A stretch of 64,000 nt of DNA, from contig QXPY01000012.1 of assembly GCA_003583745.1 (NCBI GenBank), positions 124,001 through 188,000 of the forward strand, read 5' to 3'. The notes under the pieces were generated by a model that saw only the letters and a list, made by a program, of their open reading frames with translations, was not told the DNA's origin and ran no database searches. The first letter of the stretch is position 1. Every line of letters begins with the position of its first letter. A program made the position numbers and the translations under genes. This DNA is from Rhodocyclales bacterium GT-UBC (lineage in GTDB: Bacteria > Pseudomonadota > Gammaproteobacteria > Burkholderiales > Rhodocyclaceae). Below are positions 9,552 to 19,420 of this stretch, piece by piece.

Positions 9552-10223
9552 ATGAAAGCCTTCATCCTGGCCGCCGGCCGCGGCGAACGCATGCGGCCGC
9601 TCACCGACCACACCCCAAAGCCGCTACTTTCGGCCGGCGGCAAGCCCCTCATCGTCTGGCATCTGGAAAGACTGGCCGCGGCCGGTTTTCGCGACATCGT
9701 GATCAACCACGCCCACCTTGGCGAGCAAATCGTCGCCAGCCTGGGCGACGGGGCGCAATGGGGCCTCGCCATCCAGTACTCGGCCGAACCGCCGGGCGCA
9801 CTGGAAACCGCCGGCGGCATCGCCACCGCCCTGCCCCTGCTCGGCGAAGAGGCCTTCCTGGTGGTCAATGGCGACGTCTATTGCGACTGGGACTTCAAGC
9901 GCGCCCGCCAGCTCAAAGGTAAAACCGCCCATCTGGTGATGGTGACCAACCCGGCACACCACCAGGGCGGCGACTTCAGCCTGGATGGCGAACGGGTCGT
10001 CGCCGCCCACGGTGAGCAAACGCTCACATACGCCGGAATCGGTGTCTTTTCGCCATCATTCTTCGCCGAAGTGCCCCCGCACAGCATCATGAAACTGCGC
10101 CCCCTGCTTGACGCCGCCATCGCTGCCGGCACGCTCAGCGGGGAACGCTTCGCCGGCCGCTGGGTCGATGTAGGAACACCGCAACGTCTTGCCGAACTGG
10201 ACCAGGAACTGAGAAACGCATGA
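9552..10223 (+). CDS. murU: N-acetylmuramate alpha-1-phosphate uridylyltransferase
   Basis: 223 aa nucleotidyltransferase. The N terminus MKAFILAAGRGERMRPLTD contains the GxGxRxxPxT pyrophosphorylase loop, KPLLSAGGKPLI the substrate Lys, and VVNGDVYCDWD the metal-binding Asp. It is shorter than GlmU because it lacks the acyltransferase repeat domain, as expected for MurU. It would convert MurNAc-1-phosphate made by AmgK to UDP-MurNAc. Its stop overlaps the pepP start by 4 bp. Confidence 0.92.
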   Translation: MKAFILAAGRGERMRPLTDHTPKPLLSAGGKPLIVWHLERLAAAGFRDIVINHAHLGEQIVASLGDGAQWGLAIQYSAEPPGALETAGGIATALPLLGEEAFLVVNGDVYCDWDFKRARQLKGKTAHLVMVTNPAHHQGGDFSLDGERVVAAHGEQTLTYAGIGVFSPSFFAEVPPHSIMKLRPLLDAAIAAGTLSGERFAGRWVDVGTPQRLAELDQELRNA

Positions 10224-11518
10224 GCCACGCTCCCTTCATCGCCCGCCGCAAGCGCCTGCTGCAAACCATCGGCGACGGCGTCGCCATCGTGCCGACCGCC
10301 CCGGAAGTCGTCCGCAACCGCGACGCCCACCACCTCTACCGCTTCGACAGCTACTTCTGGTACCTGACCGGCTTCCCGGAGCCCGAGGCCGTCGTCGTGC
10401 TGGTCGGCGGCAAGAAGCCCAAATCCATCCTGTTCTGCCGCGAAAAACACGAAGAACGCGAGATCTGGGACGGCTACCGTTATGGCCCGAAGGCCGCCAA
10501 AACGGCCTTCGGCTTCGACGCCGCCTTCCCGATCGAACAACTCGACAAGAAACTGGCCGAACTCCTGGTCGACCGCGACACGCTATGGCATGCCATCGGC
10601 CACGACGCCGCCTGGGATGCCCGCATCGCCAAAGCACTCAACGAGGTCCGCGCCCAGAGCCGGGCCGGCAAGCGGGCGCCGCGCGCCATTCATGATCTGC
10701 GCAGCGAACTGGACGCCATGCGTCTGGTCAAGGACGCCGCCGAAGCCGGCATCCAGCAACGCTCGGCCGACATCGCCAGCGCCGGCCACGCCCGCGCCAT
10801 GCGTGCCTGCCGCCCCGGCATGGCCGAATACGAACTGGAAGCCGAGCTGACCTACGAATTCAGGAAGCGCGGCGCCGACGCCCATGCCTACACCCCCATC
10901 GTCGCCGGCGGCGCCAATGCCTGCGTGCTGCACTACGTCGAGAACAACAAGCTGCTCAACGACAACACCCTGGTCCTGATCGATGCCGGTTGCGAGGTCG
11001 AAGGCTACGCCGCCGACATCACCCGTACCTTTCCGGTCAATGGCCGCTTCAACGCGGCGCAAAAGGATGTTTACGAAATCGTCCTCGCCGCCCAGGAGGC
11101 CGCCTTTGCCGCCACCGCCCCCGGTCGCCACTTCATGGAAGGCCACGATGCCGCGGTACGCGTGCTGACCCGGGGCCTGATCGACCTCAAGCTGCTCAGC
11201 GGCGACCTCGACAACCTGATCGAAAAAGGCGACTACAAGCGCTTCTATATGCACCGCACCGGCCACTGGCTCGGCCTCGACGTACATGACGCCGGCGAAT
11301 ACAAGAGCGGCGACGAATGGGCCAGCCTGGTGCCGGGCATGACGCTGACCGTCGAACCCGGCCTCTACATCCGCCCGGCCGCCGACATTCCGCCGGCGCT
11401 GGCCGGCATCGGCATCCGTATCGAGGACGACGTGCGGGTTACGGAAACGGGTTGCGACATTTTCACCACGGCCCCGAAAACCGTCGCCGAGATCGAGGAA
11501 GTGATGCGCCATGACTGA
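10220..11518 (+). CDS. pepP: Xaa-Pro aminopeptidase (M24B)
   Basis: 432 aa. The N-terminal creatinase-like domain contains FWYLTGFPEPEAVVV. The C-terminal pita-bread domain has all five metal ligands in order: Asp in LIDAGCEVEGYAADITRTF (two Asp), His in HRTGHWLGLDVHD, Glu in TVEPGLYI and Glu in GIRIEDDV. It removes N-terminal residues preceding proline. Proteobacterial pepP is often followed by ubiH, as here, with an 8-bp overlap. Confidence 0.95.
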   Translation: MSHAPFIARRKRLLQTIGDGVAIVPTAPEVVRNRDAHHLYRFDSYFWYLTGFPEPEAVVVLVGGKKPKSILFCREKHEEREIWDGYRYGPKAAKTAFGFDAAFPIEQLDKKLAELLVDRDTLWHAIGHDAAWDARIAKALNEVRAQSRAGKRAPRAIHDLRSELDAMRLVKDAAEAGIQQRSADIASAGHARAMRACRPGMAEYELEAELTYEFRKRGADAHAYTPIVAGGANACVLHYVENNKLLNDNTLVLIDAGCEVEGYAADITRTFPVNGRFNAAQKDVYEIVLAAQEAAFAATAPGRHFMEGHDAAVRVLTRGLIDLKLLSGDLDNLIEKGDYKRFYMHRTGHWLGLDVHDAGEYKSGDEWASLVPGMTLTVEPGLYIRPAADIPPALAGIGIRIEDDVRVTETGCDIFTTAPKTVAEIEEVMRHD

Positions 11519-12656
11519 TCAGCCGGAACAGCAGCTCGATGTCCTGATCATCGGCGCCGGCCCGGTCGGCATGACCTTGCACCTGGCACTGGCCGCTGGC
11601 GGCCAGTCCTCGCTGCTGCTCGACCGGCGGCCGCTACAGGCGCAGCAGGACGACCCGCGCGCCCTGGCCCTGTCGCACGGCGCCCGCCAGTTGCTGGAAC
11701 AGATAGCGGCCTGGCCGCAGCGTGCCGCAACACCGATCGAAACCATCCATGTCTCGCAAAAGGACGGCTTCGGCCGCACCCTGATCGACCGCGCCGACTA
11801 CGCCCTGCCGGCGCTCGGCTACGTCGTCCGTTACCGCGACCTGGCCGGCGCGCTGGCCAGCCGCCTGGCGCCGGATGCCTGCCTCGACCAGGTCGAGATC
11901 ATCGACATCACGCCGGGCGACGAGCGGATCAGCATCACCCTGCGCCAGGGCAACACCACCCGCCGTCTCGCCACGCGCCTGCTGGTGCACGCCGAAGGCA
12001 CGCCGGGCGACGATCCGGCCGTCTCGGTCAGCGACTACGACCAGCACGCGGTGATTGCCGAAGTCACGCCCCTGCCCGGCCACGGCAACCGCGCCTGGGA
12101 GCGTTTCACGGCCGACGGTCCGCTCGCCCTGCTGCCGCTGGGCAAGGAATACTCGGTGGTGTTTACGCTGCCCCCCGCCAAGGCCGACGCCGTGATGGCG
12201 ATGGACGACGCCGCCTTCACGGCCGCGCTGCAACAGCAATTCGGCCGCCGCCTGCGCTTCACCGAGCCCGGCCGGCGCAGCCGCTTCCCGCTCGCCCTGC
12301 GCCTGCGCGAAACGCTGGTCAAGGGCCGCGAGGTCTGGATCGGCAACACCGCCCAAACCCTGCACCCGGTCTCCGGCCAGGGCTTCAACCTCGGCATCCG
12401 CGACGCCTGGCAACTGGCCGAAACCCTGCTCGCCGATGGCATCGACACCGCCAGCCTGGGACGCTACGCCAGCCTGCGCAAGCTCGACCGCCAGGGCAGC
12501 GCCTGGTTCACCGACCGCATCGTGCGCACCTTCTCCAACGACTTCGGCCCGCTCAAGCTGGCCCGTGGTCTGGGCCTGCTCGCCCTCGACCTGTGCCCGC
12601 CGGCCCGCCACTTCGTTGCCAAGCGCATGATCTGGGGCGCCCGCGCCTGGCCTTGA
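11511..12656 (+). CDS. ubiH: UbiH-type FAD-dependent ubiquinone-biosynthesis hydroxylase
   Basis: 381 aa. The N-terminal Rossmann motif is DVLIIGAGPVGMTLHLALA, followed by the DDPRALALSHGARQLL substrate/FAD segment. The second FAD motif is WIGNTAQTLHPVSGQGFNLGIRD, diagnostic of the UbiH/UbiF/UbiI/VisC group. The family hydroxylates the aromatic ring of ubiquinone precursors with O2 at the inner membrane. The pepP-ubiH order argues for UbiH (C1 hydroxylation), but which ring position this paralogue uses cannot be settled from sequence alone. Confidence 0.88.
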   Translation: MTDQPEQQLDVLIIGAGPVGMTLHLALAAGGQSSLLLDRRPLQAQQDDPRALALSHGARQLLEQIAAWPQRAATPIETIHVSQKDGFGRTLIDRADYALPALGYVVRYRDLAGALASRLAPDACLDQVEIIDITPGDERISITLRQGNTTRRLATRLLVHAEGTPGDDPAVSVSDYDQHAVIAEVTPLPGHGNRAWERFTADGPLALLPLGKEYSVVFTLPPAKADAVMAMDDAAFTAALQQQFGRRLRFTEPGRRSRFPLALRLRETLVKGREVWIGNTAQTLHPVSGQGFNLGIRDAWQLAETLLADGIDTASLGRYASLRKLDRQGSAWFTDRIVRTFSNDFGPLKLARGLGLLALDLCPPARHFVAKRMIWGARAWP

Positions 12657-12734
12657 TCTGCACCAAAGGCAGGGGCCCCGGCGCTGCGCTAGAGTCGAGC
12701 CCCTGCCGCCACCGAATCAACCGATAGTCCCCCA

Positions 12735-13607
12735 ATGACGCCCCTTTCCGCCTGGTTTCTCGCCTGCCGCCCGAAAACCCTGTCCGTGTCGCTGTCACCG
12801 GTCCTGGTCGGCACCGCCGTGGCCTGGCACGAAAGCGGCCGCATCCTCTGGCTCCCGCTGCTGGCAGCCATTTTCGCGGCCGCAATGATCCAGATCGGGA
12901 CCAATCTCTACAACGACGTCGGCGACTTCCTGCGCGGCACCGACACGCCGGATCGCCTCGGCCCCAAGCGCGCCACCGCCGAAGGCTGGCTCAGCGCCAA
13001 ACAGGTCCGCCAGGGCGCCCGCCTCGCCTTTGCCCTGGCCTTCGCCGGCGGCCTTTATCTCGTCTGGCACGGCGGCTGGCCGATCGTCGCCATCGGCCTG
13101 GCTTCACTGCTGGCCGGCTGGTCCTACACCTGCGGGCCGTTGCCGATCGCCTACCGCCCGCTCGGCGAAATCTTCGTCTGGATCTTTTTCGGCCTGGTCG
13201 CCGTCGCCGGCAGCACCTACCTGCAAACCCTCAGCCTGTCACCGCTCGCTCTCTTTGCCGGCGGGCTGCTCGGTCTGCATGCCGCCGCGGTAATCACCGT
13301 CAACAATTACCGCGATCTCGACGGCGACGCCCGCAACCACAAACGTACCCTGGCCGTCCTGCTCGGCCGCCCGGCCACCCGCCATCTTTATGCCGGCGAA
13401 GTGCTGCTGCCCTACCTGCTGCTGCCGCTGCTCGCCCCGCTCGGCTGGCCGGCCGTGCTGCCGGCGCTCAGCCTGCCGCTGGCCGGCCGCCTGATCCACC
13501 GCTTTTATCGCGAAGCGCCCGGCCCGATCTTCAACAGCATCCTGGCGGCGACGGCTGGCCTGCAACTGGTTTTTGCGCTGTTATTGACCCTCAGCTTCAC
13601 CCTCTAA
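12735..13607 (+). CDS. menA: MenA-like UbiA-family prenyltransferase (DHNA polyprenyltransferase)
   Basis: 290 aa with about eight transmembrane helices. It has the MenA pattern near the N terminus (WFLACRPKTLSVSLSPVLVGTA), the first Asp-rich motif NLYNDVGDFLRGTD followed by RLGPKRATAEGW, and the second Asp-rich motif NNYRDLDGDARNHKRTLAV. These fit 1,4-dihydroxy-2-naphthoate prenyltransferases better than UbiA. It would make demethylmenaquinone in the membrane. No other men gene lies in the window, so the organism may have menaquinone alongside ubiquinone or use this enzyme for another quinone. Confidence 0.82.
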   Translation: MTPLSAWFLACRPKTLSVSLSPVLVGTAVAWHESGRILWLPLLAAIFAAAMIQIGTNLYNDVGDFLRGTDTPDRLGPKRATAEGWLSAKQVRQGARLAFALAFAGGLYLVWHGGWPIVAIGLASLLAGWSYTCGPLPIAYRPLGEIFVWIFFGLVAVAGSTYLQTLSLSPLALFAGGLLGLHAAAVITVNNYRDLDGDARNHKRTLAVLLGRPATRHLYAGEVLLPYLLLPLLAPLGWPAVLPALSLPLAGRLIHRFYREAPGPIFNSILAATAGLQLVFALLLTLSFTL

Positions 13608-13691
13608 AGCGCCCGACAAAAGCTTGACCAGGCGCAAACCACAGGGCCGGCAAGCTTGCTAAAATGCGCCGCTTTTTCGCGGAGCCACCCC

Positions 13692-14981
13692 GTGCTCGAA
13701 CGCCTGTTTCAGCTGAAAGCCCATGGTACGACGGTCCGGACCGAGCTACTCGCCGGCCTGACCACCTTCCTGACCATGGCCTATATCGTCTTCGTCAATC
13801 CGGACATCCTCGCCGCCGCCGGCATGCCCAAGGATGCGGTTTTCGTCGCCACCTGCCTGGCGGCAGCGATCGGCTCCGGCATCATGGGCTTGTACGCCAA
13901 TTACCCGGTGGCCCTGGCGCCGGCGATGGGGCTCAACGCCTACTTCGCCTTCACCGTCGTCCAGGGCCTGGGCTACACCTGGCAGGCGGCGCTCGGCGCC
14001 GTGCTGATTTCCGGCTGCCTGTTCATCCTGCTGAGCCTGTTCAAAGTGCGCGAATGGATCGTCAATGCCATTCCGACCTCGTTGAAATACTCGATTTCCG
14101 CCGGTATCGGCCTGTTCCTCGCCATCATCGGCCTGAAGAACGCCGGCCTGATCACCGCCCATCCGGCCACCCTGCTCACCCTGGGCGACCTGCATACGCC
14201 GGGGCCGCTGCTCGCCTCGGCCGGTTTCATGCTGATCGTCGCCCTCGAATACCGCAAGGTGCCGGGCGCCATCATCATTGCCATCCTCGCCGTCACCGCC
14301 GGTTCTGTCGCCCTCGGCCTGACCGAGTTCCACGGCATCGTCGCCGCCCCGCCGTCGCTGGCCCCGACCTTCCTGCAGATGGACCTCGGCGGCGCGCTCA
14401 ACGCCGGCCTGCTCACCGTCGTCCTGACCTTCTTCATGGTCGAACTGTTCGATGCCTCCGGCACGCTGATCGGCGTCTGCCACCGGGCCGGCCTGCTCGA
14501 CGCCAACGGCCGCCTGCCCCGCCTGAAGAAGGCACTGCTCGCCGACTCGGTGGCGATTGCCGCCGGCGCCTGCCTGGGCACCTCGTCGACCACCGCCTAT
14601 ATCGAATCGGCCGCCGGCACGGCAGCGGGCGGTCGCACCGGCCTGACCGCCGTCGTCGTCGCCCTGCTTTTCCTCGCCGCCGTCGTCTTCGCGCCGCTGG
14701 CCGGCAGCGTCCCGGCCTACGCCACCGCCCCGGCGCTCTGCTACGTCGCCATCCTGATGTCGCGCGGCCTGGCCGAAATCGACTGGGACGACCTGACCGA
14801 AGCGACGCCGGCCGTGGTCACCGCGATCACCATCCCGTTCACCTTCTCGATCGCCCACGGTATCGCCTTCGGCTTCATCTCCTATGCCGCCATCAAGCTG
14901 CTCGCCGGTCGCGCCCGCGACCTGTCGCCCACCGTGGCGCTGATCGCCGTCGCCTTCATCGCCAAGTTCGCCCTGCTCTGA
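13692..14981 (+). CDS. NCS2-family purine permease (AzgA/GhxP-like)
   Basis: 429 aa. GTG 13692 is chosen as start ([12 protein letters not shown]) because GGAG lies 7 bp before it and an in-frame ATG further upstream at 13656 has no such site. The sequence has about 12-14 hydrophobic segments. Family signatures are [20 protein letters not shown], the MGLNAYFAF helix, [16 protein letters not shown] and [30 protein letters not shown]2 proteins of this group carry adenine, guanine, hypoxanthine or xanthine with protons. The following apt and hpt genes argue for purine base uptake. Confidence 0.9.
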   Translation: MLERLFQLKAHGTTVRTELLAGLTTFLTMAYIVFVNPDILAAAGMPKDAVFVATCLAAAIGSGIMGLYANYPVALAPAMGLNAYFAFTVVQGLGYTWQAALGAVLISGCLFILLSLFKVREWIVNAIPTSLKYSISAGIGLFLAIIGLKNAGLITAHPATLLTLGDLHTPGPLLASAGFMLIVALEYRKVPGAIIIAILAVTAGSVALGLTEFHGIVAAPPSLAPTFLQMDLGGALNAGLLTVVLTFFMVELFDASGTLIGVCHRAGLLDANGRLPRLKKALLADSVAIAAGACLGTSSTTAYIESAAGTAAGGRTGLTAVVVALLFLAAVVFAPLAGSVPAYATAPALCYVAILMSRGLAEIDWDDLTEATPAVVTAITIPFTFSIAHGIAFGFISYAAIKLLAGRARDLSPTVALIAVAFIAKFALL

Positions 14982-14989
14982 GGCCAGCC

Positions 14990-15544
14990 ATGAACACCGA
15001 TCCCCTGTTCGACACCACCTTCCTGCGCCAGCGCATCCGTACCGTGCCCGACTGGCCGAGCCCGGGCATCCAGTTCCGCGACATCACGCCGCTGCTCCAG
15101 GACCCGCGTGCCTTCCGCGTCCTGGTCGAAGCCTTCGTACTGCGCTACATGGCGGCCGAGATCGATCTCGTCGCCGGCATCGATGCCCGCGGCTTCATCC
15201 TCGGCAGCGTCGTCGCCCACCAGTTGAACCGCGGCTTCATCCCGGTGCGCAAGAAAGGCAAGCTGCCGTTCACCACCGTCGCCGAGGAATACGAACTGGA
15301 GTACGGCAACGCCACCGTCGAGATTCATACCGACGCCGTCGCCGCTGGCCAGCGCGTGCTGTTGATCGACGACCTGATTGCCACCGGCGGCACGATGATG
15401 GCCGCCGCCCGACTGCTGCAACGCCTCGATGCGACCGTGGTCGAAGCTGCTGCCATTGTCGACCTGCCCGAACTGGGCGGCTCCACCCTCCTCAAGGAAG
15501 CCGGCCTGGCCGTCTTCACCGTTTGTGACTTTGCCGGACACTGA
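14990..15544 (+). CDS. apt: Adenine phosphoribosyltransferase
   Basis: 184 aa from ATG 14990, 8 bp after the permease stop. [12 protein letters not shown] is the N-terminal APRT signature, [16 protein letters not shown] the substrate region, RKKGKLP the flexible loop and [17 protein letters not shown] the PRPP-binding motif. It converts adenine and PRPP to AMP. It is the second gene of the salvage cluster. Confidence 0.95.
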   Translation: MNTDPLFDTTFLRQRIRTVPDWPSPGIQFRDITPLLQDPRAFRVLVEAFVLRYMAAEIDLVAGIDARGFILGSVVAHQLNRGFIPVRKKGKLPFTTVAEEYELEYGNATVEIHTDAVAAGQRVLLIDDLIATGGTMMAAARLLQRLDATVVEAAAIVDLPELGGSTLLKEAGLAVFTVCDFAGH

Positions 15545-15547
15545 ATC

Positions 15548-16108
15548 ATGACCATCGATCTGCAAGAAATCCGCCGCGCCATGGCCGAAGCCGACTGCCT
15601 GGCCACCCCGCAACAAGTTTCCGCCGCCCTCGACCGCATGGCGGAAGAAATCACCCGCGAACTGGCCGACGCCAACCCGCTGGTCTATTGCGTGATGAAC
15701 GGCGGCCTGGTGATCGCCGGCCGCCTGCTCGCCCGCCTCGACTTCCCGCTCGAACTTTCCTACCTGCACGCCACCCGCTACGGCCATGAGCTGAACGGTG
15801 CCAAGCTGCTCGACTGGCGGGTGCGCCCGACCCAGGACCTGAAGGGGCGTACCGTGCTGGTGGTGGACGACATCCTCGACGAAGGCCATACGCTGAAAGC
15901 GATCTGCCAGCACCTGAGCGACGAAGGCGCCGCCCGCGTCCTCACCGCCGTGATGATCCACAAGGATCACCAACGCAAGGCGACACCGGGCATGCGCGCC
16001 GATTTTTCCGGCCTCGACATCGCCGACCGCTTCCTGTTCGGTTGCGGCATGGACTACAAGGGCTACTGGCGCAATGCCCCCGGCATCTATGCCCTGAAGG
16101 GTCACTGA
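15548..16108 (+). CDS. hpt: Hypoxanthine-guanine phosphoribosyltransferase
   Basis: 186 aa, starting 3 bp after apt. The PRPP motif is VLVVDDILDEGHTLKAI, with VMNGGLVIAGRLL upstream and a C-terminal FLFGCGMDYKGYWRN segment that resembles the base-binding region of HGPRTs. It recycles hypoxanthine and guanine to IMP and GMP. A weak GACCGG/CCGGTC hairpin sits at the stop codon (16107-16122) without a T-run. Confidence 0.88.
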   Translation: MTIDLQEIRRAMAEADCLATPQQVSAALDRMAEEITRELADANPLVYCVMNGGLVIAGRLLARLDFPLELSYLHATRYGHELNGAKLLDWRVRPTQDLKGRTVLVVDDILDEGHTLKAICQHLSDEGAARVLTAVMIHKDHQRKATPGMRADFSGLDIADRFLFGCGMDYKGYWRNAPGIYALKGH

Positions 16109-16242
16109 CCGGCTCGCCGGTCGTCGTGCCGGACGGGGACGAAACAGTGCTTTCGCCCCCGTATTTGACTATTTTTTAAGCGCCGGCTGCGGTACAATTC
16201 CGCCCTTCCCCGATTCAGCGTTACCAACGCCCTTTTGCGCCC
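16109..16242 (+). promoter_or_regulatory. Presumed promoter region of the dusB-fis-purH unit
   Basis: The 134-bp gap before dusB holds an A/T-rich block (16163-16180) and TACAAT at 16193-16198, a plausible -10 about 45 bp before the ATG. TTGACT at 16165-16170 is 22 bp away, too far for a standard -35, so the assignment is tentative. Confidence 0.4.
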
Positions 16243-17256
16243 ATGGAATTTGTCGGCTTCACCCTTCGCAACAATCTTTTCGTCGCGCCGATGGCCGGAG
16301 TGACCGATCGTCCCTTCCGCCAACTGTGCAAGAAAATGGGCGCCGGACTGGCGGTTTCCGAAATGGTGACCTCGAATTCGCTGCTCTACGGCAGCGCCAA
16401 GACCTTGCGTCGGGCCAACCATACCGGCGAAGTGGCACCGATTTCGGTGCAGATCGCCGGCGCCGACCCGAAGATGATGGCCGAGGCGGCCCGCCACAAC
16501 GTGGATAACGGCGCCCAGATCATCGACATCAACATGGGTTGCCCGGCCAAGAAGGTCTGCAACGTGATGGCCGGCTCGGCGCTGATGCAGGACGAGAAGC
16601 TGGTCGGCCAGATCCTCGATGCCGTGGTCGGGGCCATCCCGGATACCCCGGTGACGCTCAAATTCCGCACCGGTTGGAACATCGCCAACAAGAACGCGCC
16701 GACCATCGCCCGCATCGCCGAAGCGGCCGGCGTGCGCGCCGTTGCCATCCACGGCCGGACGCGCTGCCAGCAATACACCGGCGAGGCCGAGTACGACACC
16801 ATCGCCCTGGTCAAGACGCTGATCAAGATTCCGGTGATCGCCAACGGCGACATCACGACGCCCGAAAAAGCCAAGCACGTGCTCGACGTCACCGGCGCCG
16901 ACGGCATCATGATCGGCCGCGCCGCCCAGGGCCGCCCCTGGCTGTTCCGCGAAATCGAACATTACCTGAAGACCGGCCAGCACCTGCCGCCGGCCGAAGT
17001 CAGCGAAATCCACGAGATCCTCAAGGCCCACCTGGTCGATCTCTACGAGTTCTACGGCCCGGAAACGGGCTTCAAGGTCGCCCGCAAGCACATCTCCTGG
17101 TACACCAAGGGGCTGGTCGGGTCGGCCGCCTTCCGCAAGGAAATGAATGTCCTGCCCAGCATCGATCAACAGATGCAGGCGGTAAACGACTTCTTCTGCC
17201 GTCTGGCGGAAGAGCATCAACATCTGAAATATACAGAGGAGGCGTTGGCAGCATGA
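16243..17256 (+). CDS. dusB: tRNA-dihydrouridine synthase B
   Basis: 337 aa TIM-barrel flavoenzyme. [16 protein letters not shown] is the N-terminal Dus signature, [12 protein letters not shown] carries the catalytic Cys, KFRTGWN and [15 protein letters not shown] bind FMN and substrate, and [13 protein letters not shown] closes the barrel. It reduces uridine to dihydrouridine in the tRNA D-loop. It overlaps fis by 4 bp, the dusB-fis pairing known from enterobacteria. Confidence 0.96.
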   Translation: MEFVGFTLRNNLFVAPMAGVTDRPFRQLCKKMGAGLAVSEMVTSNSLLYGSAKTLRRANHTGEVAPISVQIAGADPKMMAEAARHNVDNGAQIIDINMGCPAKKVCNVMAGSALMQDEKLVGQILDAVVGAIPDTPVTLKFRTGWNIANKNAPTIARIAEAAGVRAVAIHGRTRCQQYTGEAEYDTIALVKTLIKIPVIANGDITTPEKAKHVLDVTGADGIMIGRAAQGRPWLFREIEHYLKTGQHLPPAEVSEIHEILKAHLVDLYEFYGPETGFKVARKHISWYTKGLVGSAAFRKEMNVLPSIDQQMQAVNDFFCRLAEEHQHLKYTEEALAA

Positions 17257-17489
17257 GCCAACAACAAGATATCTCTGCTTGCGTGCTGGGGGCACTCGAG
17301 CAGTACTTTCGCGATCTCGATGGCGAAAAACCCTGCGCAATCTACGACATGGTGCTGAAGAGCGTCGAAAAGCCGATGCTCGAAGTCGTCCTCGCCAAGG
17401 CGGGCAGCAACCAGACCCTGGCCGCGGAGATGCTCGGCATCAACCGCAACACCCTGCGCAAGAAGCTTACCGAACACCAACTACTGTAA
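17253..17489 (+). CDS. fis: DNA-binding protein Fis
   Basis: 78 aa. The N-terminal part mediates dimerisation; the C-terminal helix-turn-helix reads [23 protein letters not shown], almost identical to other Fis proteins. It is slightly shorter than the E. coli protein (98 aa), as usual in betaproteobacteria. Fis bends DNA and adjusts transcription of rRNA and growth-related genes. It is translated with dusB (ATGA overlap) and followed 5 bp later by purH. Confidence 0.95.
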   Translation: MSQQQDISACVLGALEQYFRDLDGEKPCAIYDMVLKSVEKPMLEVVLAKAGSNQTLAAEMLGINRNTLRKKLTEHQLL

Positions 17490-17494
17490 TCGCC

Positions 17495-19087
17495 ATGACC
17501 ATCAAGCAAGCATTGATCTCCGTCTCCGACAAGCGGGGCGTTCTCGAATTCGCCCAGGGCCTCGCCGCCCAGGGCGTCAATCTCCTGTCCACCGGCGGCA
17601 CCGCCAAGATGCTGCGCGATGCCGGCCTCACGGTGACCGAGATCGGCGACTACACCGGTTTCCCGGAAATGCTCGACGGCCGCGTCAAGACCCTGCACCC
17701 GAAAGTGCATGGCGGCATCCTGGCCCGTCGCGACCTGGCCGAGCACATGGCAACCATCGAAGCCCACGGCATCCCGATGATCGATCTGGTCTGCGTCAAT
17801 CTCTACCCCTTCGCCGCCACCATCGCCAAGGCAGGCGTGACGCTCGAAGACGCCATCGAGAACATCGACATCGGCGGCCCGGCCATGGTCCGTTCCTCGG
17901 CCAAGAACTACAACGGCGTCGCCATCGTCACCGATCCGGAAGACTATGCCCCGCTGCTGGCTGAAATGCAGGCCAACGGCGGCGCCCTGCAACTGGCCAC
18001 CCGCTTCAACCTGGCCAAGAAGGCCTTCACCCACACGGCCCGCTACGACAGCATGATCGCCAACTGGCTGACCGGCCTCGACGAAGGCGCCGAAGCCAAG
18101 CCGGCCGAAGCCGCCCCGGTGCCGGCCATCTTCCCGGCCAAGCTGCAACTCGCCTTCGACCGCACCGAGATCCTGCGCTACGGTGAAAACTCGCATCAGC
18201 AAGCCGCCTTCTACCGCGACACCACGCCGCTGCCGGGCAGCATCGCCGCCTACAGCCAGCTGCAAGGCAAGGAACTGTCCTACAACAACATCGCCGACTC
18301 CGATGCCGCCTGGGAATGCGTCAAGAGCTTCGACGTGCCGGCCTGCGTCATCGTCAAGCACGCCAATCCGTGCGGCGTCGCCATCGACGGCACGCTGCTC
18401 GCCGCTTACGAGAAGGCCTTCAAGACCGACTCGACCTCGGCCTTCGGCGGCATCATCGCCTTCAACGGCGAAGTCGGCCTCGACGTCGTCGAAGCCATGA
18501 ACGCCCGCAAGCACTTCGTCGAAGTGCTGATCGCCCCGTCCTTCACTGCCGAAGCCCAAGCCGCGCTGGCCGCCAAGCAGAACTTGCGCGTCCTCGTCGT
18601 GCCGCTCGGCCGCGACCTCAACAAGCTGGAACTGAAGCGCGTCGGCGGCGGCCTGCTGGTGCAGACGGCCGACAACTTCACCGCCCAGGCTTCCGGCCTC
18701 AAGGTGGTCACCAAGGTGCAGCCGACCGCACAGCAGATCGAAGACCTGCTCTTCGCCGAGCGCGTCGCCAAGTTCGTCAAGTCGAACGCCATCGTCTTCT
18801 GCGGCAGCGGCATGACCCTGGGTGTCGGCGCCGGCCAGATGAGCCGCGTCGATTCGACCAAGATCGCCTGCATCAAGGCCCAGCATGCCGGCCTGGAACT
18901 CACGGGTTCGGTCGTCGCCTCCGATGCCTTCTTCCCGTTCCGCGACGGCGTTGACGTGCTGGCCGAAGCCGGCGCCAAGGCCGTGATCCAGCCAGGCGGC
19001 TCGATGCGTGACGAGGAAGTCATCGCCGCCGCCGACGAGCACGGCATCGCGATGGTGTTCACCGGCGCACGCCACTTCCGCCACTAG
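17495..19087 (+). CDS. purH: Bifunctional AICAR transformylase / IMP cyclohydrolase
   Basis: 530 aa from ATG 17495. The N-terminal cyclohydrolase domain (1-200) shows [34 protein letters not shown] and [16 protein letters not shown]. The transformylase domain contains [14 protein letters not shown], the catalytic KHANPCGVA and [12 protein letters not shown], and the C-terminal [12 protein letters not shown] with [13 protein letters not shown]. It catalyses the last two steps of de novo IMP synthesis. It is probably transcribed with dusB-fis. Confidence 0.97.
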   Translation: MTIKQALISVSDKRGVLEFAQGLAAQGVNLLSTGGTAKMLRDAGLTVTEIGDYTGFPEMLDGRVKTLHPKVHGGILARRDLAEHMATIEAHGIPMIDLVCVNLYPFAATIAKAGVTLEDAIENIDIGGPAMVRSSAKNYNGVAIVTDPEDYAPLLAEMQANGGALQLATRFNLAKKAFTHTARYDSMIANWLTGLDEGAEAKPAEAAPVPAIFPAKLQLAFDRTEILRYGENSHQQAAFYRDTTPLPGSIAAYSQLQGKELSYNNIADSDAAWECVKSFDVPACVIVKHANPCGVAIDGTLLAAYEKAFKTDSTSAFGGIIAFNGEVGLDVVEAMNARKHFVEVLIAPSFTAEAQAALAAKQNLRVLVVPLGRDLNKLELKRVGGGLLVQTADNFTAQASGLKVVTKVQPTAQQIEDLLFAERVAKFVKSNAIVFCGSGMTLGVGAGQMSRVDSTKIACIKAQHAGLELTGSVVASDAFFPFRDGVDVLAEAGAKAVIQPGGSMRDEEVIAAADEHGIAMVFTGARHFRH

Positions 19088-19089
19088 GC

Positions 19090-19395
19090 GTGAAACATAT
19101 CGTCATGGTGCTGGCGCTGGTCGCCCTGGCCTGGCATGGCTATGGCAAGTACCAGCAAATGACGATCAAGACCGAGCAGGCGGCCGCCGAATTGCCGATG
19201 GCCGACCTGCCCGCCGAACGCCCGCTATCTCGTCCGGAACGTCCGACCGGCCTTGAATATCGCTGCGACGGACGCATCTATTGCGCGCAAATGACGTCCT
19301 GCGCTGAAGCAAACTGGTTCCTAAAAAACTGTCCGGGGACCAAAATGGATGGCAACAACGACGGCATCCCCTGCGAGAAGCAGTGGTGCAAGTAA
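19090..19395 (+). CDS. Small excalibur-domain protein
   Basis: 101 aa from GTG 19090, only 2 bp after purH. The N-terminal hydrophobic stretch (HIVMVLALVALAWHGYG) is a signal anchor or signal peptide. A Pro-rich spacer leads to a C-terminal excalibur domain with a calcium-loop-like DGNNDGIPCE and four to six Cys (CDGRIYC, SCAEANWFLKNC, CEKQWC). Excalibur domains usually belong to extracytoplasmic proteins, sometimes nucleases; no nuclease motif is present here. Its location between purH and purD looks incidental to purine synthesis. Confidence 0.8.
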   Translation: MKHIVMVLALVALAWHGYGKYQQMTIKTEQAAAELPMADLPAERPLSRPERPTGLEYRCDGRIYCAQMTSCAEANWFLKNCPGTKMDGNNDGIPCEKQWCK

Positions 19396-19420
19396 ATATC
19401 AGAGGGAAAAGGATACAGTC

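Noticed and set aside
13650-13659. Palindrome GCAAGCTTGC just before a TAAAAT box upstream of the purine permease, considered as a PurR site
   Set aside because: It is two bases shorter than the PurR core and lacks the flanking ACG/CGT; too short to call, although the position is suggestive.
16165-16198. TTGACT and TACAAT as a full promoter for dusB
   Set aside because: The spacer is 22 bp, outside the normal 16-18; only the -10 is kept as tentative.
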